This document shows positions 18,020 through 26,827 of a DNA stretch of 48,542 nucleotides, in pieces. The position numbers and the translations under genes are program-made. The notes under the pieces are model-generated. The model was not told the origin of the DNA, did not search any database, and saw only the letters and a program-made list of their open reading frames with translations. Numbering within the stretch: position 1 is the stretch's first letter; each line of letters opens with the position of its first letter. The stretch lies in assembly GCA_030837825.1 (NCBI GenBank), contig JAUQYB010000001.1, positions 1 to 48,542 of the forward strand, given 5' to 3'. Origin of the DNA: Albidovulum sp. (lineage in GTDB: Bacteria; Pseudomonadota; Alphaproteobacteria; Rhodobacterales; Rhodobacteraceae).

Positions 18020-18970
18020 GTGCGCGATCTCAAGATTCCCGGTCAGAGACATCCCGAGAAGGCGCACCGCGCCGATCAGGAGCAGCCGAAGAAACCGGCC
18101 TGGATCCGGGTGAAGGCGCCGACCTCCGCAGGCTACAAGGCCACGCGCGACATCCTCAAGACCAACAGGCTCGTCACCGTCTGCGAGGAGGCCGGCTGCC
18201 CGAACGTCGGCGAATGCTGGAGCGCCGGCCACGCCACGATGATGATCATGGGCGAGATCTGCACCCGCGGATGCACCTTCTGCAACGTGGCCACGGGGCG
18301 GCCCGATGCGCTGGACGCCTTCGAGCCGGGCAGGGTGGCCCATGCGGTCGAGACGCTGGGTCTGAAGCATGTCGTCATCACCTCGGTCGACCGCGACGAC
18401 CTGGAGGACGGCGGCGCCGAGCATTTCGCCCAGACGATCCGCGCCGTGCGCCACCGCGCGCCGGGCACCACGATCGAGGTGCTCACGCCGGACTTCCTTA
18501 GATGCGGGCCGGAGGCGGTGGAAAAGGTGGTGGCGGCGCGCCCCGACGTCTTCAACCACAACCTCGAGACCGTGCCGGGGCTTTATCCCTCGGTCCGCCC
18601 CGGCGCGCGCTATTTCCACTCGCTCCGCCTGCTCCAGCGGGTGAAGGAGCTTGATCCGGCGATGTTCACCAAGTCCGGCATCATGGTCGGCCTCGGCGAG
18701 GACCGGCAGGGGGTGTTGCAAGTTATGGACGACATGCGCGCGGCGGATGTCGATTTCCTGACCATCGGCCAGTATCTGCAACCGACGCCGAAGCACCACC
18801 GGGTCGAGCGGTTCGTCACGCCCGAGGAGTTCATGGGCTACGAGACATCGGCCTACGGCAAGGGCTTCCTGACGGTCTCGGCGACGCCGCTCACCCGGTC
18901 GTCCTACCACGCCGGCGAGGATTTCGCGCGCCTCAGGGCCGCGCGGCTGGAACGGCTCGGCGGCGCCTGA
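18020..18970 (+). CDS. lipA: Lipoyl synthase
   Basis: A 316-residue radical SAM enzyme that inserts two sulfurs into protein-bound octanoyl groups. The auxiliary cluster motif is [12 protein letters not shown] (C-x4-C-x5-C), the radical SAM cluster motif is CTRGCTFC (C-x3-C-x2-C), and the C-terminal RSSYHAGE supplies the serine ligand. A GTG start at 18020 was chosen: it follows AGGGGGA and gives the usual [18 protein letters not shown]-terminus. An extension to TTG 17960 would add residues absent from the family. The stop lies 3 bases from the convergent cytochrome gene. Confidence 0.96.
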   Translation: MRDLKIPGQRHPEKAHRADQEQPKKPAWIRVKAPTSAGYKATRDILKTNRLVTVCEEAGCPNVGECWSAGHATMMIMGEICTRGCTFCNVATGRPDALDAFEPGRVAHAVETLGLKHVVITSVDRDDLEDGGAEHFAQTIRAVRHRAPGTTIEVLTPDFLRCGPEAVEKVVAARPDVFNHNLETVPGLYPSVRPGARYFHSLRLLQRVKELDPAMFTKSGIMVGLGEDRQGVLQVMDDMRAADVDFLTIGQYLQPTPKHHRVERFVTPEEFMGYETSAYGKGFLTVSATPLTRSSYHAGEDFARLRAARLERLGGA

Positions 18971-18973
18971 AAG

Positions 18974-19864
18974 TCACTCCACCGGCGGCACGCGTTTCAG
19001 ATAGGCGGCGATGGCGGCGCGGTCGCTTTCGGGCAGATGCGCCGTGTTCTCGACCACCAGCGCCATGTGCCCCCCGGCGCTGTCGAAGTCGGGGGTGAAG
19101 CCCGAGGTCAGGTATTCGACGATGTCGGCCTCGGACCAGTCGAGCTTGCCCGGCGTGATGTTGGGGAAATTGCCCTTGCCCCCCGGCACCGGCCCGCCTG
19201 CCAGCCAGCGCGCGCGGTCCATGCCCCCCAGGGCGGTGCGCGGCGTGTGGCATTCGCCGCAGTGGCCGAGCGCCTCGGCCAGGTAGCGACCGCGTTCCTC
19301 CTTGGGGCTCAGGTCGCCCGTCACCACCCAGGACGGGTCGAGGTAAAGGGTCTTCCACGCCCCGAGGGTCAGCCGGATATTGAAGGGGAAGCCCACCTCG
19401 TGGGTCTCGCTCGGCGTCGGGTCGGCCGGCAGCGTGGCGAGAAAGGCGCGCAGGTCCACAACATCCTGAAGCGCGGCGCGGGCGTAGCTCGCATAGGGAA
19501 AGGCCGGATAGTAGTGCTGCCCCGCGGGCGACACGCCGCGCACCATCGCATTGGCCAGGTCGAGCGCGCTCCAGCCGCCGATCCCAGCCGCGGGGTCGTT
19601 CGAGATGTTGGGCGCGACGAAGGTGCCGAAGGGCGAGGGGAAGCGCTGGCCGCCGGCCAGCACCAGCTTCGCCTCGCCCTTGGCGTCGGCATCGGCGTGG
19701 CAGGAGGCGCAGCCGCCGGCCCAGAACACCTGTTCGCCATGTACCGGATCGGGGGTGAGCCCCGCGAGCGCGTCGGCGGGCAGGGGGCGGGGCCGGGTGA
19801 TCGCCCAGGCTGCCGCAAGCCCGGCAAGCGCGACAAGGGCAAGGGCGGTCAGAATGCGGCGCAT
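18974..19864 (-). CDS. Diheme c-type cytochrome
   Basis: A 296-residue exported cytochrome with an N-terminal membrane/signal helix (residues 4-22) and two CxxCH heme sites: CASCH near residue 52 and CGECH near residue 202. Likely axial methionines lie in the C-terminal parts of each domain. The architecture matches the cytochrome subunits of membrane dehydrogenases (alcohol or gluconate type), but no dehydrogenase gene is adjacent. ATG 19864 was chosen because GTG 19882 lacks a ribosome site. It is downstream of two cytochrome c' genes on the same strand, suggesting a periplasmic electron-transfer or stress unit. The partner is unknown. Confidence 0.85.
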   Translation of the reverse strand: MRRILTALALVALAGLAAAWAITRPRPLPADALAGLTPDPVHGEQVFWAGGCASCHADADAKGEAKLVLAGGQRFPSPFGTFVAPNISNDPAAGIGGWSALDLANAMVRGVSPAGQHYYPAFPYASYARAALQDVVDLRAFLATLPADPTPSETHEVGFPFNIRLTLGAWKTLYLDPSWVVTGDLSPKEERGRYLAEALGHCGECHTPRTALGGMDRARWLAGGPVPGGKGNFPNITPGKLDWSEADIVEYLTSGFTPDFDSAGGHMALVVENTAHLPESDRAAIAAYLKRVPPVE

Positions 19865-19933
19865 CTTCGGAACTTCCTGCACTGGAGAGGGGGCGCACCC
19901 GTCGCTGCGGATGCGCCCTCTTGCCGTATCACG

Positions 19934-20395
19934 TCATTCGGGCTTGCGGTATTGCTTGTGGCAGCCACCGCAGGCCTGGCCGACCGCCCCCATCGCGGCT
20001 TTCAGCCCGTCATGACCCGTCCCGGCGGCCGCGGCAAGCGTGTTGGCCGCGGTCTTCAGTTCCGCGAACCGCGCCTCGCGGTCGCTGGCGTTGGCGATGA
20101 TCTCAGGCAGCGCGGCGCTGTCGGCCAGCGCACCCGCCTCGGTCCCCGGGGCCCAGACCATTGAGGTGTCGACCGAGGCGAGGGCGGCGAGGCTCTGCGC
20201 GGCCTTCTCGGCCGCCGCCGCGTCGTAGGGCGCCTCGCCCTTTGCCATCGCGCCAAGGGGCGCGAGCTGGTTTGCCAGCATCAGCATGTAGCCGTGGCGG
20301 GCGGTGAGGAGTTCCTCGGGATCGTTCAGATCCTCCGAAAGGACCGGCGCACCCGCGAGGAGGGCGGCGGTGAGGGCGAAGACGGCTTTGCGCAT
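19934..20395 (-). CDS. Cytochrome c' (paralogue 2)
   Basis: A 153-residue periplasmic four-helix cytochrome. A signal peptide covers residues 1-20 (ends near VLSE). The single heme site CGGCHKQYRK is at the extreme C-terminus, as in cytochromes c', with no methionine ligand expected, leaving a high-spin heme that binds NO. It clearly resembles the neighbour at 20645-21112 over the helices and the C-terminal MGAVGQACGGCH block, so a local duplication is likely. The start follows AGGAGCC. It lies 69 bases upstream of the diheme cytochrome gene. Confidence 0.9.
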   Translation of the reverse strand: MRKAVFALTAALLAGAPVLSEDLNDPEELLTARHGYMLMLANQLAPLGAMAKGEAPYDAAAAEKAAQSLAALASVDTSMVWAPGTEAGALADSAALPEIIANASDREARFAELKTAANTLAAAAGTGHDGLKAAMGAVGQACGGCHKQYRKPE

Positions 20396-20554
20396 CGGCA
20401 GGCTCCTGGAACGTTTGTGTCAGACCGGCAGCGGGCAGGTCAGCCCCGCCGCCGCCGGCCGCGCATGGATGTCCGGAAATGCCGCCGCCAACATCCACCG
20501 GGCGGCCGAACCCCCTGCAACTCGGGTTTCAGACACCGCGGTTTAGGCGCCGCC

Positions 20555-20572
20555 GCGGCGGTGTTCCGCCGC
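20555..20572. other. Perfect hairpin between the two cytochrome c' genes
   Basis: GCGGCGG (20555-20561), loop TGTT, CCGCCGC (20566-20572). It lies in the 249-base gap between the paralogues. No U-tract follows on either strand, so it may be a weak terminator, an mRNA-stabilising hairpin, or simple GC-rich sequence. Confidence 0.3.
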
Positions 20573-20644
20573 TGCGCCGCGCCGCGCTGGCGGATCGCCG
20601 CCCGGCCCGATGCGGCGGCAAGGGCGGTGCCGCCGGCGGGCATC

Positions 20645-21112
20645 TCACTCCGACTTGCGGAACGCCTTGTGGCAGCCGCCGCAGGCTTCGCCGACCGGTC
20701 CCATCGCCACCTTGAGGCTGTCGAGGTCCTTCCCCGCCGCCGCCTGCATCGCCGTGGCGGCATCGACCAGCGCCTTGTGCCTGTCGCCGACGTCGGAGCC
20801 GTCCTCCCAGATCTTGGCGAGCGCACCGCTGGCCGGGTTGGCCGCGTTGTCCGAGCCGCTCGGCCAGAGCATCGATTCATCGACCGTCGACATCGCAAGC
20901 AGGTTGTCGGCCGCCTTCTGCGCGGCCTCGGCGTTGTATTCGACCTCGCCCTTGGCCATGCCGCCGAGGACGCCGAGTTGCAGCGCGCGGTATTCCATGA
21001 GGCCCTGGCGCGCCTTGATCTGCTGGGCGAAGGGCGCGTCCTGGGCGAGGACGGCACCGGCACAGGCGCAGGCGATGGCGGCGGCGGTCAAACCCAGAAA
21101 CTTTCTCGTCAT
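20645..21112 (-). CDS. Cytochrome c' (paralogue 1)
   Basis: A 155-residue periplasmic cytochrome c' with a signal peptide (residues 1-22, cleavage near AVLAQ) and the C-terminal heme motif CGGCHKAFRK. The helix bundle residues match the second paralogue (AKGEVEYNAEAAQKAA against AKGEAPYDAAAAEKAA). Two adjacent ATGs exist; the one at 21112 has the better spacing (7 bases) from the GGGAG ribosome site. It is the first gene of the cytochrome group and is divergent from a LysR regulator, a common arrangement for a regulator and its target. NO binding or detoxification is the usual inferred role of the family. Confidence 0.9.
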   Translation of the reverse strand: MTRKFLGLTAAAIACACAGAVLAQDAPFAQQIKARQGLMEYRALQLGVLGGMAKGEVEYNAEAAQKAADNLLAMSTVDESMLWPSGSDNAANPASGALAKIWEDGSDVGDRHKALVDAATAMQAAAGKDLDSLKVAMGPVGEACGGCHKAFRKSE

Positions 21113-21322
21113 CATGCAACTCCCTGTTGAGGACAGGAAAAGACTACTTGTGAAGAAATTCGTTACCACTCACGATTTTCGCAGGGTATTCGTGAGAATC
21201 CGCACAGCCGCGGCGGCGGGGGCGATTTCGGCACCCGGGTGCCGCCCTGGAATCGCGGGTGCCCCGCCAGGGGGGCGCGGGGCGGCCCGCAGGGTAACGC
21301 AGAAGTGAGCGGAGGAATCACG

Positions 21323-22195
21323 ATGACACGGGCGAACTGGGACGATCTGCGCTTCGTTCTGGCGGTGGCCGAGGAAGGATCGGTCAGTGCCGCCGCCCGG
21401 CGGCTGCGGGTGAATCACGCCACCGTGCTGCGGCGCGTCGCCGCCTACGAGGACAGCGTCGGCACCTCGCTTTTCGACAAGACGGTGCGCGGCTATGCGG
21501 TGCCCTCGGCGATGGACCGGGTGATCGAGGCCGCGCGCGAGGTCGACCGCGCGGTGCAGGCGGTCGGGCGCGCGCTCAGGGGGACCCATGCGCCGCTTGC
21601 CGGCGAGGTGCGGGTGACTTCGACGGATTCGCTCTGCCACTGCGTCCTCGCCCCCATCGTCGCGCGGCTGCGCATCGTCTCGCCCGAGCTTCAGGTCGAA
21701 CTGATGTGTTCGAACCGGCACCTCGACCTCGGGCGCACCGATGCCGACATCGCCGTGCGCCCGGCCACCGACCTGCCCGACGATCTCGTCGGCGAGGTTG
21801 CCGCCGTGCTCGGCTTCGGGCTCTACCGGGCGCGCGGCGTGGACACGGGCGACTGGATCGGGCTTTCCGGCCCGCTCGCGCGGTCGCGGGTCGGCCGCTG
21901 GATCGACGCAACCGTCGGTTCGGGGCGAATCGTGGCGCGGGCCGACAGCTTCGTCGTCGCGCGGGAATTCGCGGCCGTGGGCATGGGCCTGGCCGCGATG
22001 CCGGATTTCCTCGGCGCCGAAGACACGCGGCTTGATCGGGTGGAGGGCATCCTGCCGGATCTGGCCGTCGACATCTGGGTCGCCTCCCATGCCGATCTCG
22101 CCCATGTTCCCCGGATCGCGGCGGTGCGGCGGCAGTTGACCGAGGCACTCGCGGCGCAGGCGGAGCGGCTGCGGGGTGGGATGGGGGGGGCTTGA
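21323..22195 (+). CDS. LysR-family transcriptional regulator
   Basis: A 290-residue regulator. The N-terminal winged helix (WDDLRFVLAVAEEGSVSAAARRLRVNHATVLRRV) is followed by the linker helix and a periplasmic-binding-like effector domain (AGEVRVTSTDSLCHCVLAPIV, then ADIAVRPA). ATG 21323 follows GGAGGA. It is divergent from the cytochrome c' gene across 210 bases, so that gene group is its most likely target. The effector is unknown. The C-terminus ends in a Gly-rich tail. Confidence 0.9.
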   Translation: MTRANWDDLRFVLAVAEEGSVSAAARRLRVNHATVLRRVAAYEDSVGTSLFDKTVRGYAVPSAMDRVIEAAREVDRAVQAVGRALRGTHAPLAGEVRVTSTDSLCHCVLAPIVARLRIVSPELQVELMCSNRHLDLGRTDADIAVRPATDLPDDLVGEVAAVLGFGLYRARGVDTGDWIGLSGPLARSRVGRWIDATVGSGRIVARADSFVVAREFAAVGMGLAAMPDFLGAEDTRLDRVEGILPDLAVDIWVASHADLAHVPRIAAVRRQLTEALAAQAERLRGGMGGA

Positions 22196-22202
22196 GGCGG
22201 CG

Positions 22203-22394
22203 TCAGCCGGCGGGTCGCGGCGCGTTCAGGGACCGGCCCTCGGGCAGGGCGAACCAGTCGGGCAGGAGCCCCGCCCAATCGAGCAAGCCAAGACCGAGGC
22301 AGAGCGCGATCACCGCAAGGACAAGGGCGACCCGCCGCGCCGAGGGCGGGCGGCGCGCCCATTTCGTGGCCCGCAGGAGCAACCGCGGGTTCAT
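22203..22394 (-). CDS. Small single-pass membrane protein coupled to hpt
   Basis: A 63-residue protein with a basic N-terminus (about seven Arg/Lys in the first 21 residues) and one strong membrane helix at about 22-45 ([23 protein letters not shown]), giving a predicted N-in topology. Its ATG overlaps the hpt stop (ATGA), a normal operon junction in this genome, which supports it as real despite its size. I do not recognise a family. Confidence 0.6.
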   Translation of the reverse strand: MNPRLLLRATKWARRPPSARRVALVLAVIALCLGLGLLDWAGLLPDWFALPEGRSLNAPRPAG

Positions 22395-22963
22395 GCGCCC
22401 GTATCTGCGCCCGTGCCCGCCTCCGCACCGGTGAAGCGCACCTTGCCGATATAGGGCAGGTTGCGGTTGCGCTGCGCGAAGTCGATCCCGTAACCCACGA
22501 CGAATTCGTCGGGAATCTCGAATCCCGTCCAGGTGGCCCGGATCGGCACCTCGCGGCGCGACGGCTTGTCGAGAAGCGCGCAGACCTCCAGCCGTTTCGG
22601 ACCCCGCGAGCGCAGCAGGTTGACGACGTGATGCAGCGTGAAGCCGGTATCGACGATGTCCTCGACGACCAGCACGTCGCGGCCGGCAATCTCGCCGCGC
22701 AGGTCCTTCAGGATGCGCACCTCGCGGCTCGATTCCATCGCGCTGCCGTAGGAGGAGGCCTCGAGGAAATCGACCTCGACCGGCAGGTCGATCTCGCGCA
22801 CCAGATCGGCGATGAAGACGAACGAGCCCCTGAGAAGCCCGACGACGACGAGCTTGTCGGTGCCGCGGAAGGCCGCCGTGATCTCCTTCGCCAGCGCCTC
22901 GACGCGCGCCGCGATGGACTTGGCCGAAATCATCTGGTCGATGACATAGGGTCGCTCTGGCAC
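22391..22963 (-). CDS. hpt: Hypoxanthine phosphoribosyltransferase
   Basis: A 190-residue purine salvage enzyme that transfers phosphoribosyl from PRPP to hypoxanthine or guanine. The PRPP loop [17 protein letters not shown] is near residues 96-112. Other family blocks are [18 protein letters not shown] and the C-terminal [28 protein letters not shown] start at 22963 is preceded by GGAG with 7-base spacing. The C-terminal 12 residues are a Gly/Ala/Thr-rich tail that is not part of the fold. Confidence 0.95.
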   Translation of the reverse strand: MPERPYVIDQMISAKSIAARVEALAKEITAAFRGTDKLVVVGLLRGSFVFIADLVREIDLPVEVDFLEASSYGSAMESSREVRILKDLRGEIAGRDVLVVEDIVDTGFTLHHVVNLLRSRGPKRLEVCALLDKPSRREVPIRATWTGFEIPDEFVVGYGIDFAQRNRNLPYIGKVRFTGAEAGTGADTGA

Positions 22964-23049
22964 GATGACTCCGGTGCGAAAGGGGGCGGCCCCTTGATTT
23001 CAGGCTTCCATTTAGCGACATGGGGCCGGACTGTCACGCGGGGGAAACC

Positions 23050-23508
23050 ATGCCCAGGCATTCGGAGACGCGAATCCTGCCCTATCCGGCACGCCAGATC
23101 TATGACCTGGTGGCCGATGTCGCCCGCTACCCCGAATTCCTGCCCTGGACGGCGGCGGCACGGATCCGCTCGCGCACCCCCCGGCCGGACGGCACCGAGG
23201 TGATCGAGGCCGATCTGGTGATCTCGTTCAAGGTCTTCCGCGAACGCTTCGGCAGCCGGGTGGTCCTCGATCCCGACACGATGAAGATCGACACGACCTA
23301 TATCGAGGGGCCGTTTCGCCACATGCAGTCGACATGGGCGTTCCGCGACCTGGAGGAGGGGCGCTGCGAAGTTTCCTTCTTCGTCGATTTCGAGTTCCGC
23401 AACGCGATCCTGCAGAAGGTGATCGGCGTCGTCTTCGACGAGGCGATGCGGCGGGTGGTCAGGGCCTTCGAGGCGCGGGCGGCGGCGCTTTACGGCGCGC
23501 GCGCCTGA
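23050..23508 (+). CDS. COQ10/RatA-like START-domain protein
   Basis: A 152-residue protein of the polyketide cyclase/START superfamily, close to bacterial COQ10/RatA proteins (ILPYPARQIYDLVADVARYPEFLPW at the N-terminus; VSFFVDFEFRNAILQKVIGVVFDEAMRRVVRAFEARA at the C-terminus, in two blocks). Bacterial homologues bind ubiquinone and support respiration; RatA in E. coli was described as a ribosome-association inhibitor. In alphaproteobacteria the quinone role is more likely. ATG 23050 gives the usual N-terminus. The stop codon abuts that of the convergent pncC gene. Confidence 0.88.
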   Translation: MPRHSETRILPYPARQIYDLVADVARYPEFLPWTAAARIRSRTPRPDGTEVIEADLVISFKVFRERFGSRVVLDPDTMKIDTTYIEGPFRHMQSTWAFRDLEEGRCEVSFFVDFEFRNAILQKVIGVVFDEAMRRVVRAFEARAAALYGARA

Positions 23509-23517
23509 TCAGGCGCG
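23500..23517. other. 18-bp perfect palindrome formed by two abutting stop codons
   Basis: CGCGCCTGA-TCAGGCGCG: the TGA of the + gene (23506-23508) and the TGA of the - gene (23511-23509) touch at the centre of symmetry. As RNA it could fold into a 7-bp stem with a 4-base loop on either strand. It is a possible bidirectional terminator without U-tract. Confidence 0.45.
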
Positions 23518-23982
23518 GATGGCCGCGATGAGAAGGTCGAGCGCGTGATCGACCGTCGCCCGGCGCACCCCGGCGCGGCCGATGGCACCGAACTCCACCG
23601 TCTCGGTCCGCGTCCGCCGTCCGGTCCGGGCGAGGCCGAAGCAGACGCGGCCCTCGGGCTTCGCCCCCGACCCGCCGGGGCCGGCGATTCCGGTGACCGC
23701 CACCGCGATCGAGGCGAGCGAGCGGTCGAGCGCCCCCTCGGCCATCGCCCGCGCCACCTCCTCGCTGACCGCGCCGTGGCTCTCGATCAACCAGGGCTCG
23801 ACGCCGAGCATCGCGGTCTTGGCGGCGTTCGAATAGGTGATGAAGCCGCGGTCGAAAATTTCGGACGACCCCGCCACATCGGTGATCGTGGCGCCGATCA
23901 TCCCGCCGGTGCAGCTTTCGGCGGTGGCGATCCGGTCGCCGGTCTCGCGCGCCGCGGCCAGAAGCGCCCCGGCCCTGGTCAT
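23509..23982 (-). CDS. pncC: Nicotinamide-nucleotide amidohydrolase PncC (CinA C-terminal domain protein)
   Basis: A 157-residue stand-alone CinA C-terminal domain. The typical [20 protein letters not shown] block is at residues 20-39, followed by ITYSNAAK, the [19 protein letters not shown] block, and a C-terminal helix. The family deamidates nicotinamide mononucleotide in NAD recycling. The ATG overlaps the pgpA stop (ATGA), placing it third in ispDF-pgpA-pncC. Confidence 0.92.
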   Translation of the reverse strand: MTRAGALLAAARETGDRIATAESCTGGMIGATITDVAGSSEIFDRGFITYSNAAKTAMLGVEPWLIESHGAVSEEVARAMAEGALDRSLASIAVAVTGIAGPGGSGAKPEGRVCFGLARTGRRTRTETVEFGAIGRAGVRRATVDHALDLLIAAIRA

Positions 23983-24482
23983 CGGCCCATGACCCCGTGC
24001 CAGAGCCCGGCCGCCGCCACCGTGGCGATGCCGGCGAAGAGGCCGGCCCAGAGGTCGTCCTCCATCGTGCCCCGCGCGGTGCCCTTGGCATCGGCCCGGC
24101 CGACCAGCCACGGCTTCCAGATGTCGAAGAGGCGGAAGAAGACGAAGGGCGCGACCCAGCCCGGCCAGGCCGCCAGCGCCCAGTCCCCCATCCCGCGCGA
24201 CCAGAAGGCGGCGGCGGGGAAAAGAAGCGCGATCCACTGGCCGGCCACCTCGTCGATGACGATCTCCGACGGGTCCTTGTCGGCGCTGCCGGCCACCGCG
24301 CGGGCGGTGGCCCAGAAGCCGAGCGGTATCACCGCCAGCGTGGCGAGCACAAGCGCGGGAAACCCCAGCACATGGTCGATCGCCACCCCGAGCGCCACCG
24401 CCGCGGCCGAGCCCCAGGTGCCCGGCGCGGGCCTGAGGTGGCCGATGCCGAAGAGCGTGGCGAGGGGGCGGGCCAGCGTCAC
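23979..24482 (-). CDS. pgpA: Phosphatidylglycerophosphatase A
   Basis: A 167-residue membrane phosphatase that removes phosphate from phosphatidylglycerol phosphate. Family motifs are [16 protein letters not shown] at the N-terminus, the acidic [16 protein letters not shown] in the middle, [11 protein letters not shown], and [15 protein letters not shown] near the C-terminus. Three to four hydrophobic helices are present. A GTG start at 24482 overlaps the ispDF stop (GTGA). Confidence 0.93.
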   Translation of the reverse strand: MTLARPLATLFGIGHLRPAPGTWGSAAAVALGVAIDHVLGFPALVLATLAVIPLGFWATARAVAGSADKDPSEIVIDEVAGQWIALLFPAAAFWSRGMGDWALAAWPGWVAPFVFFRLFDIWKPWLVGRADAKGTARGTMEDDLWAGLFAGIATVAAAGLWHGVMGR

Positions 24483-25618
24483 GGCCGCACCAGCGTGACG
24501 CTGGCCAGCGCGGCGATGCCTTCCTCGCGCCCGGTGAATCCGAGCCGTTCCGAGGTGGTCGCCTTGACGCTGACCCGGTCCGCGCCGATCCCGATGATCC
24601 GGGACAATTCCCGCGCCATATCAAGCGCATGCGGGCCGATCTTCGGACGTTCGCAGATCAGCGTCACATCGGCGTTCGATACCGCATAGCCCTTCTGTCG
24701 GGCGAGCCCTGCGGCATGGGCGAGGAAGATCGCGCTGGCCGCGCCCTTCCACTGCGGGTCGGAGGGCGGGAAGTGGCGGCCGATGTCGCCCTCGGCCAGC
24801 GCGCCATAGATCGCGTCGGTCAGCGCGTGCATCCCGACATCGGCATCCGAATGGCCGAGAAGCGCGCGGTCGTGCGCCACCCGCACGCCGCAAAGCGTGA
24901 CATGATCGCCCGCGGTGAAGGCGTGAACGTCGAAACCGTTTCCGGTGCGGATATCCATGTCGCGGCCCAGCATCCTTTCAGCCCGGTCGAAGTCGCCGGG
25001 CCAGGTGATCTTGATGTTCTCCTCCTCCCCCTCGACGATGGCAACGTCAAGCCCGGCGGCGCGGGCGACCTCCACATCGTCGGCCGCGCCGCCCGGATGG
25101 GCGCGGTGGGCGGCGAGGATCGCGGCGAAGTGGAAGCCCTGCGGCGTCTGCGCGCGAAAGAGCCCGGCGCGATCGGCGACACCGGTGACGCGGCCGCCGC
25201 TGCCGGTCCAGAGCGCGTCGGTGACGCCAAGCGCGGGCGCCGCGGCAGGCGCGTGATCGAGCGCGGCCGTCACCCGGCCGATCAGCGCGGCCGGGACGAA
25301 GGGGCGGGCGCCGTCATGGATCAGGACCCGGTCCACGCCGGAAAACGCCAGCGACTCCAGAGCGTTGCGAACCGATGCGCTGCGCGTCGCACCGCCGGCC
25401 ACAAGCGTGACGCGGCCGCCGAACTCGGCCACGCCCCGGGCCATGTCGTCGGAGTGAAGCACGACGACGATGCGGGGAAAGCCCGCGAAGGCCGCGACGC
25501 TGCGCGCCAGGACGCTTTGCCCGGCGAGGGGGTGCCATTGCTTGGGCTCCGCCCCCCCGGCCCGGGTTCCGCGCCCGGCAGCGACGATGACGACGGCGGT
25601 AACGGTTGGCTCGGCCAC
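24479..25618 (-). CDS. ispDF: Bifunctional IspD/IspF isoprenoid synthesis enzyme
   Basis: A 379-residue fusion catalysing two steps of the MEP pathway. Residues 1-220 are 2-C-methyl-D-erythritol 4-phosphate cytidylyltransferase ([39 protein letters not shown]). Residues 222-379 are the 2,4-cyclodiphosphate synthase (GNGFDVHAF zinc ligands, [34 protein letters not shown]). GTG 25618 was chosen over a long unsupported extension: AGGGAG lies 6 bases upstream and the IspD fold starts at once. The fusion is common in alphaproteobacteria. Confidence 0.96.
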   Translation of the reverse strand: MAEPTVTAVVIVAAGRGTRAGGAEPKQWHPLAGQSVLARSVAAFAGFPRIVVVLHSDDMARGVAEFGGRVTLVAGGATRSASVRNALESLAFSGVDRVLIHDGARPFVPAALIGRVTAALDHAPAAAPALGVTDALWTGSGGRVTGVADRAGLFRAQTPQGFHFAAILAAHRAHPGGAADDVEVARAAGLDVAIVEGEEENIKITWPGDFDRAERMLGRDMDIRTGNGFDVHAFTAGDHVTLCGVRVAHDRALLGHSDADVGMHALTDAIYGALAEGDIGRHFPPSDPQWKGAASAIFLAHAAGLARQKGYAVSNADVTLICERPKIGPHALDMARELSRIIGIGADRVSVKATTSERLGFTGREEGIAALASVTLVRP

Positions 25619-25698
25619 GGGTGTCTCCCTTTCCCTTCCTCTAGTCCGCGGCGGGCGCGCGGGCAATGCCGCCCGGACCGGCATCGCGCGCGATTTCG

Positions 25699-25715
25699 TG
25701 CCCAAATTTCGGGCA
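25699..25715. promoter_or_regulatory. Inverted repeat in divergent ispDF/dusB region
   Basis: TGCCC (25699-25703) and GGGCA (25711-25715) flank a spacer that itself contains AAATTT. It is a 17-base near-palindrome between the ispDF start (25618) and the dusB promoter. A possible operator; no regulator assigned. Confidence 0.35.
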
Positions 25716-25750
25716 GTCGGCGCAGCGGCGGGCCGGCGCCTCCGTTTCCG

Positions 25751-25779
25751 TTGCGCTGGCACGGGCTTCCGTCTATCTG
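25751..25779 (+). promoter_or_regulatory. Putative sigma-70 promoter of dusB-ntrBC
   Basis: TTGCGC (25751-25756), 17-base spacer, TATCTG (25774-25779). The predicted start near 25786 lies after the ATG at 25781, which argues for the TTG start of dusB at 25820. Confidence 0.4.
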
Positions 25780-25819
25780 GATGGCAATTGCACAAGGATT
25801 AGGCACCGGGATTGGACAT

Positions 25820-26827
25820 TTGCCCCTGACCGTCGGCAACATGGCGATCGACCCTCCCGTCCTGCTCGCGCCGCTCGCAGGGATCACCGACCTGCCGTTC
25901 CGCCGCCGCGTGGCCGCGTTCGGCGCCGGCCTCGTGGTGTCCGAGATGGTTGCCTCGGGCGAGCTGCTGACCGAAAAGCCCTCGGTCCGGGCCAAGGCGC
26001 GCACCGACCTGGGGCTCGCCGACGGGGCGCGCACCTCGGTCCAGCTTGCCGGGCGCGAGGCGGGGGCGATGGCCGAAGCCGCGCGCGTGGTCGCCGGCAT
26101 GGGCGCCGCGATCATCGACATCAACATGGGCTGCCCGGCGAAGAAGGTCACCGGCGGGCTCTCCGGCTCGGCGCTGATGCGCGATCTCGACCATGCGCTC
26201 CGCCTTATCGATGCGGTGGCGGGCGCGGTGGCGGTGCCGGTGACGCTGAAGTGCCGCCTTGGCTGGGACGACGACTGCCTGAATGCCGCCGGGCTTGCCC
26301 GCCGGGCCGAGGCTGCGGGCGTTTGCATGGTCACGGTCCACGGCCGCACCCGGCAGCAGTTCTACCAGGGGCGCGCCGACTGGGCGGCGATCCGTGCGGT
26401 CAGCGCGGCGGTGTCGGTGCCGGTCGTGGCGAACGGCGACATCTGCGACGTGGCCTCGGCCCGGGCGGCGCTGGCGGCCTCGGGCGCGGCCGGCGTGATG
26501 GTCGGGCGCGGCGCCCGCGGCGCGCCCTGGCGGCCGGCCGAAATCGCTGCCGGGCTGTTCGGTGCGCCGGTGCCGAAGGTTCCGACGGGGCAGGCGCTTG
26601 TCGATTACATATCAGACCATTACGAGGATATGCTGAGATTTTACGGCAGCTCTCTCGGGCTCCGCGTCGCGCGCAAGCATCTGGGCTGGTATGCCGACGA
26701 GGCCGGGGTCGACCCGACGCTTCGCGCCGGGCTGATGGTGTCCGAAAGCCCGGTCGAGGTTCTCGCGCTTGTCGCGCGGGCCTTTGCCGAGGCGGGCGGA
26801 AGCGCGGCCGCGAGGCGCGCCGCATGA
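25820..26827 (+). CDS. dusB: tRNA-dihydrouridine synthase (NifR3/DusB family)
   Basis: A 335-residue flavoenzyme that reduces uridines in tRNA. Visible: the FMN barrel start PVLLAPLAGITDLPFRR, INMGCPAKKVTGGLSGSALM with the catalytic cysteine, VTVHGRTRQQFYQG, and VVANGDICD. The start is uncertain. TTG 25820 gives the usual spacing of about 12 residues before PVLLAPLAG and lies downstream of the predicted promoter; ATG 25781 would add 13 residues. In Rhodobacter this gene is nifR3, first of the nifR3-ntrB-ntrC operon, and here too its stop overlaps the ntrB start (ATGA). Confidence 0.93.
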   Translation: MPLTVGNMAIDPPVLLAPLAGITDLPFRRRVAAFGAGLVVSEMVASGELLTEKPSVRAKARTDLGLADGARTSVQLAGREAGAMAEAARVVAGMGAAIIDINMGCPAKKVTGGLSGSALMRDLDHALRLIDAVAGAVAVPVTLKCRLGWDDDCLNAAGLARRAEAAGVCMVTVHGRTRQQFYQGRADWAAIRAVSAAVSVPVVANGDICDVASARAALAASGAAGVMVGRGARGAPWRPAEIAAGLFGAPVPKVPTGQALVDYISDHYEDMLRFYGSSLGLRVARKHLGWYADEAGVDPTLRAGLMVSESPVEVLALVARAFAEAGGSAAARRAA

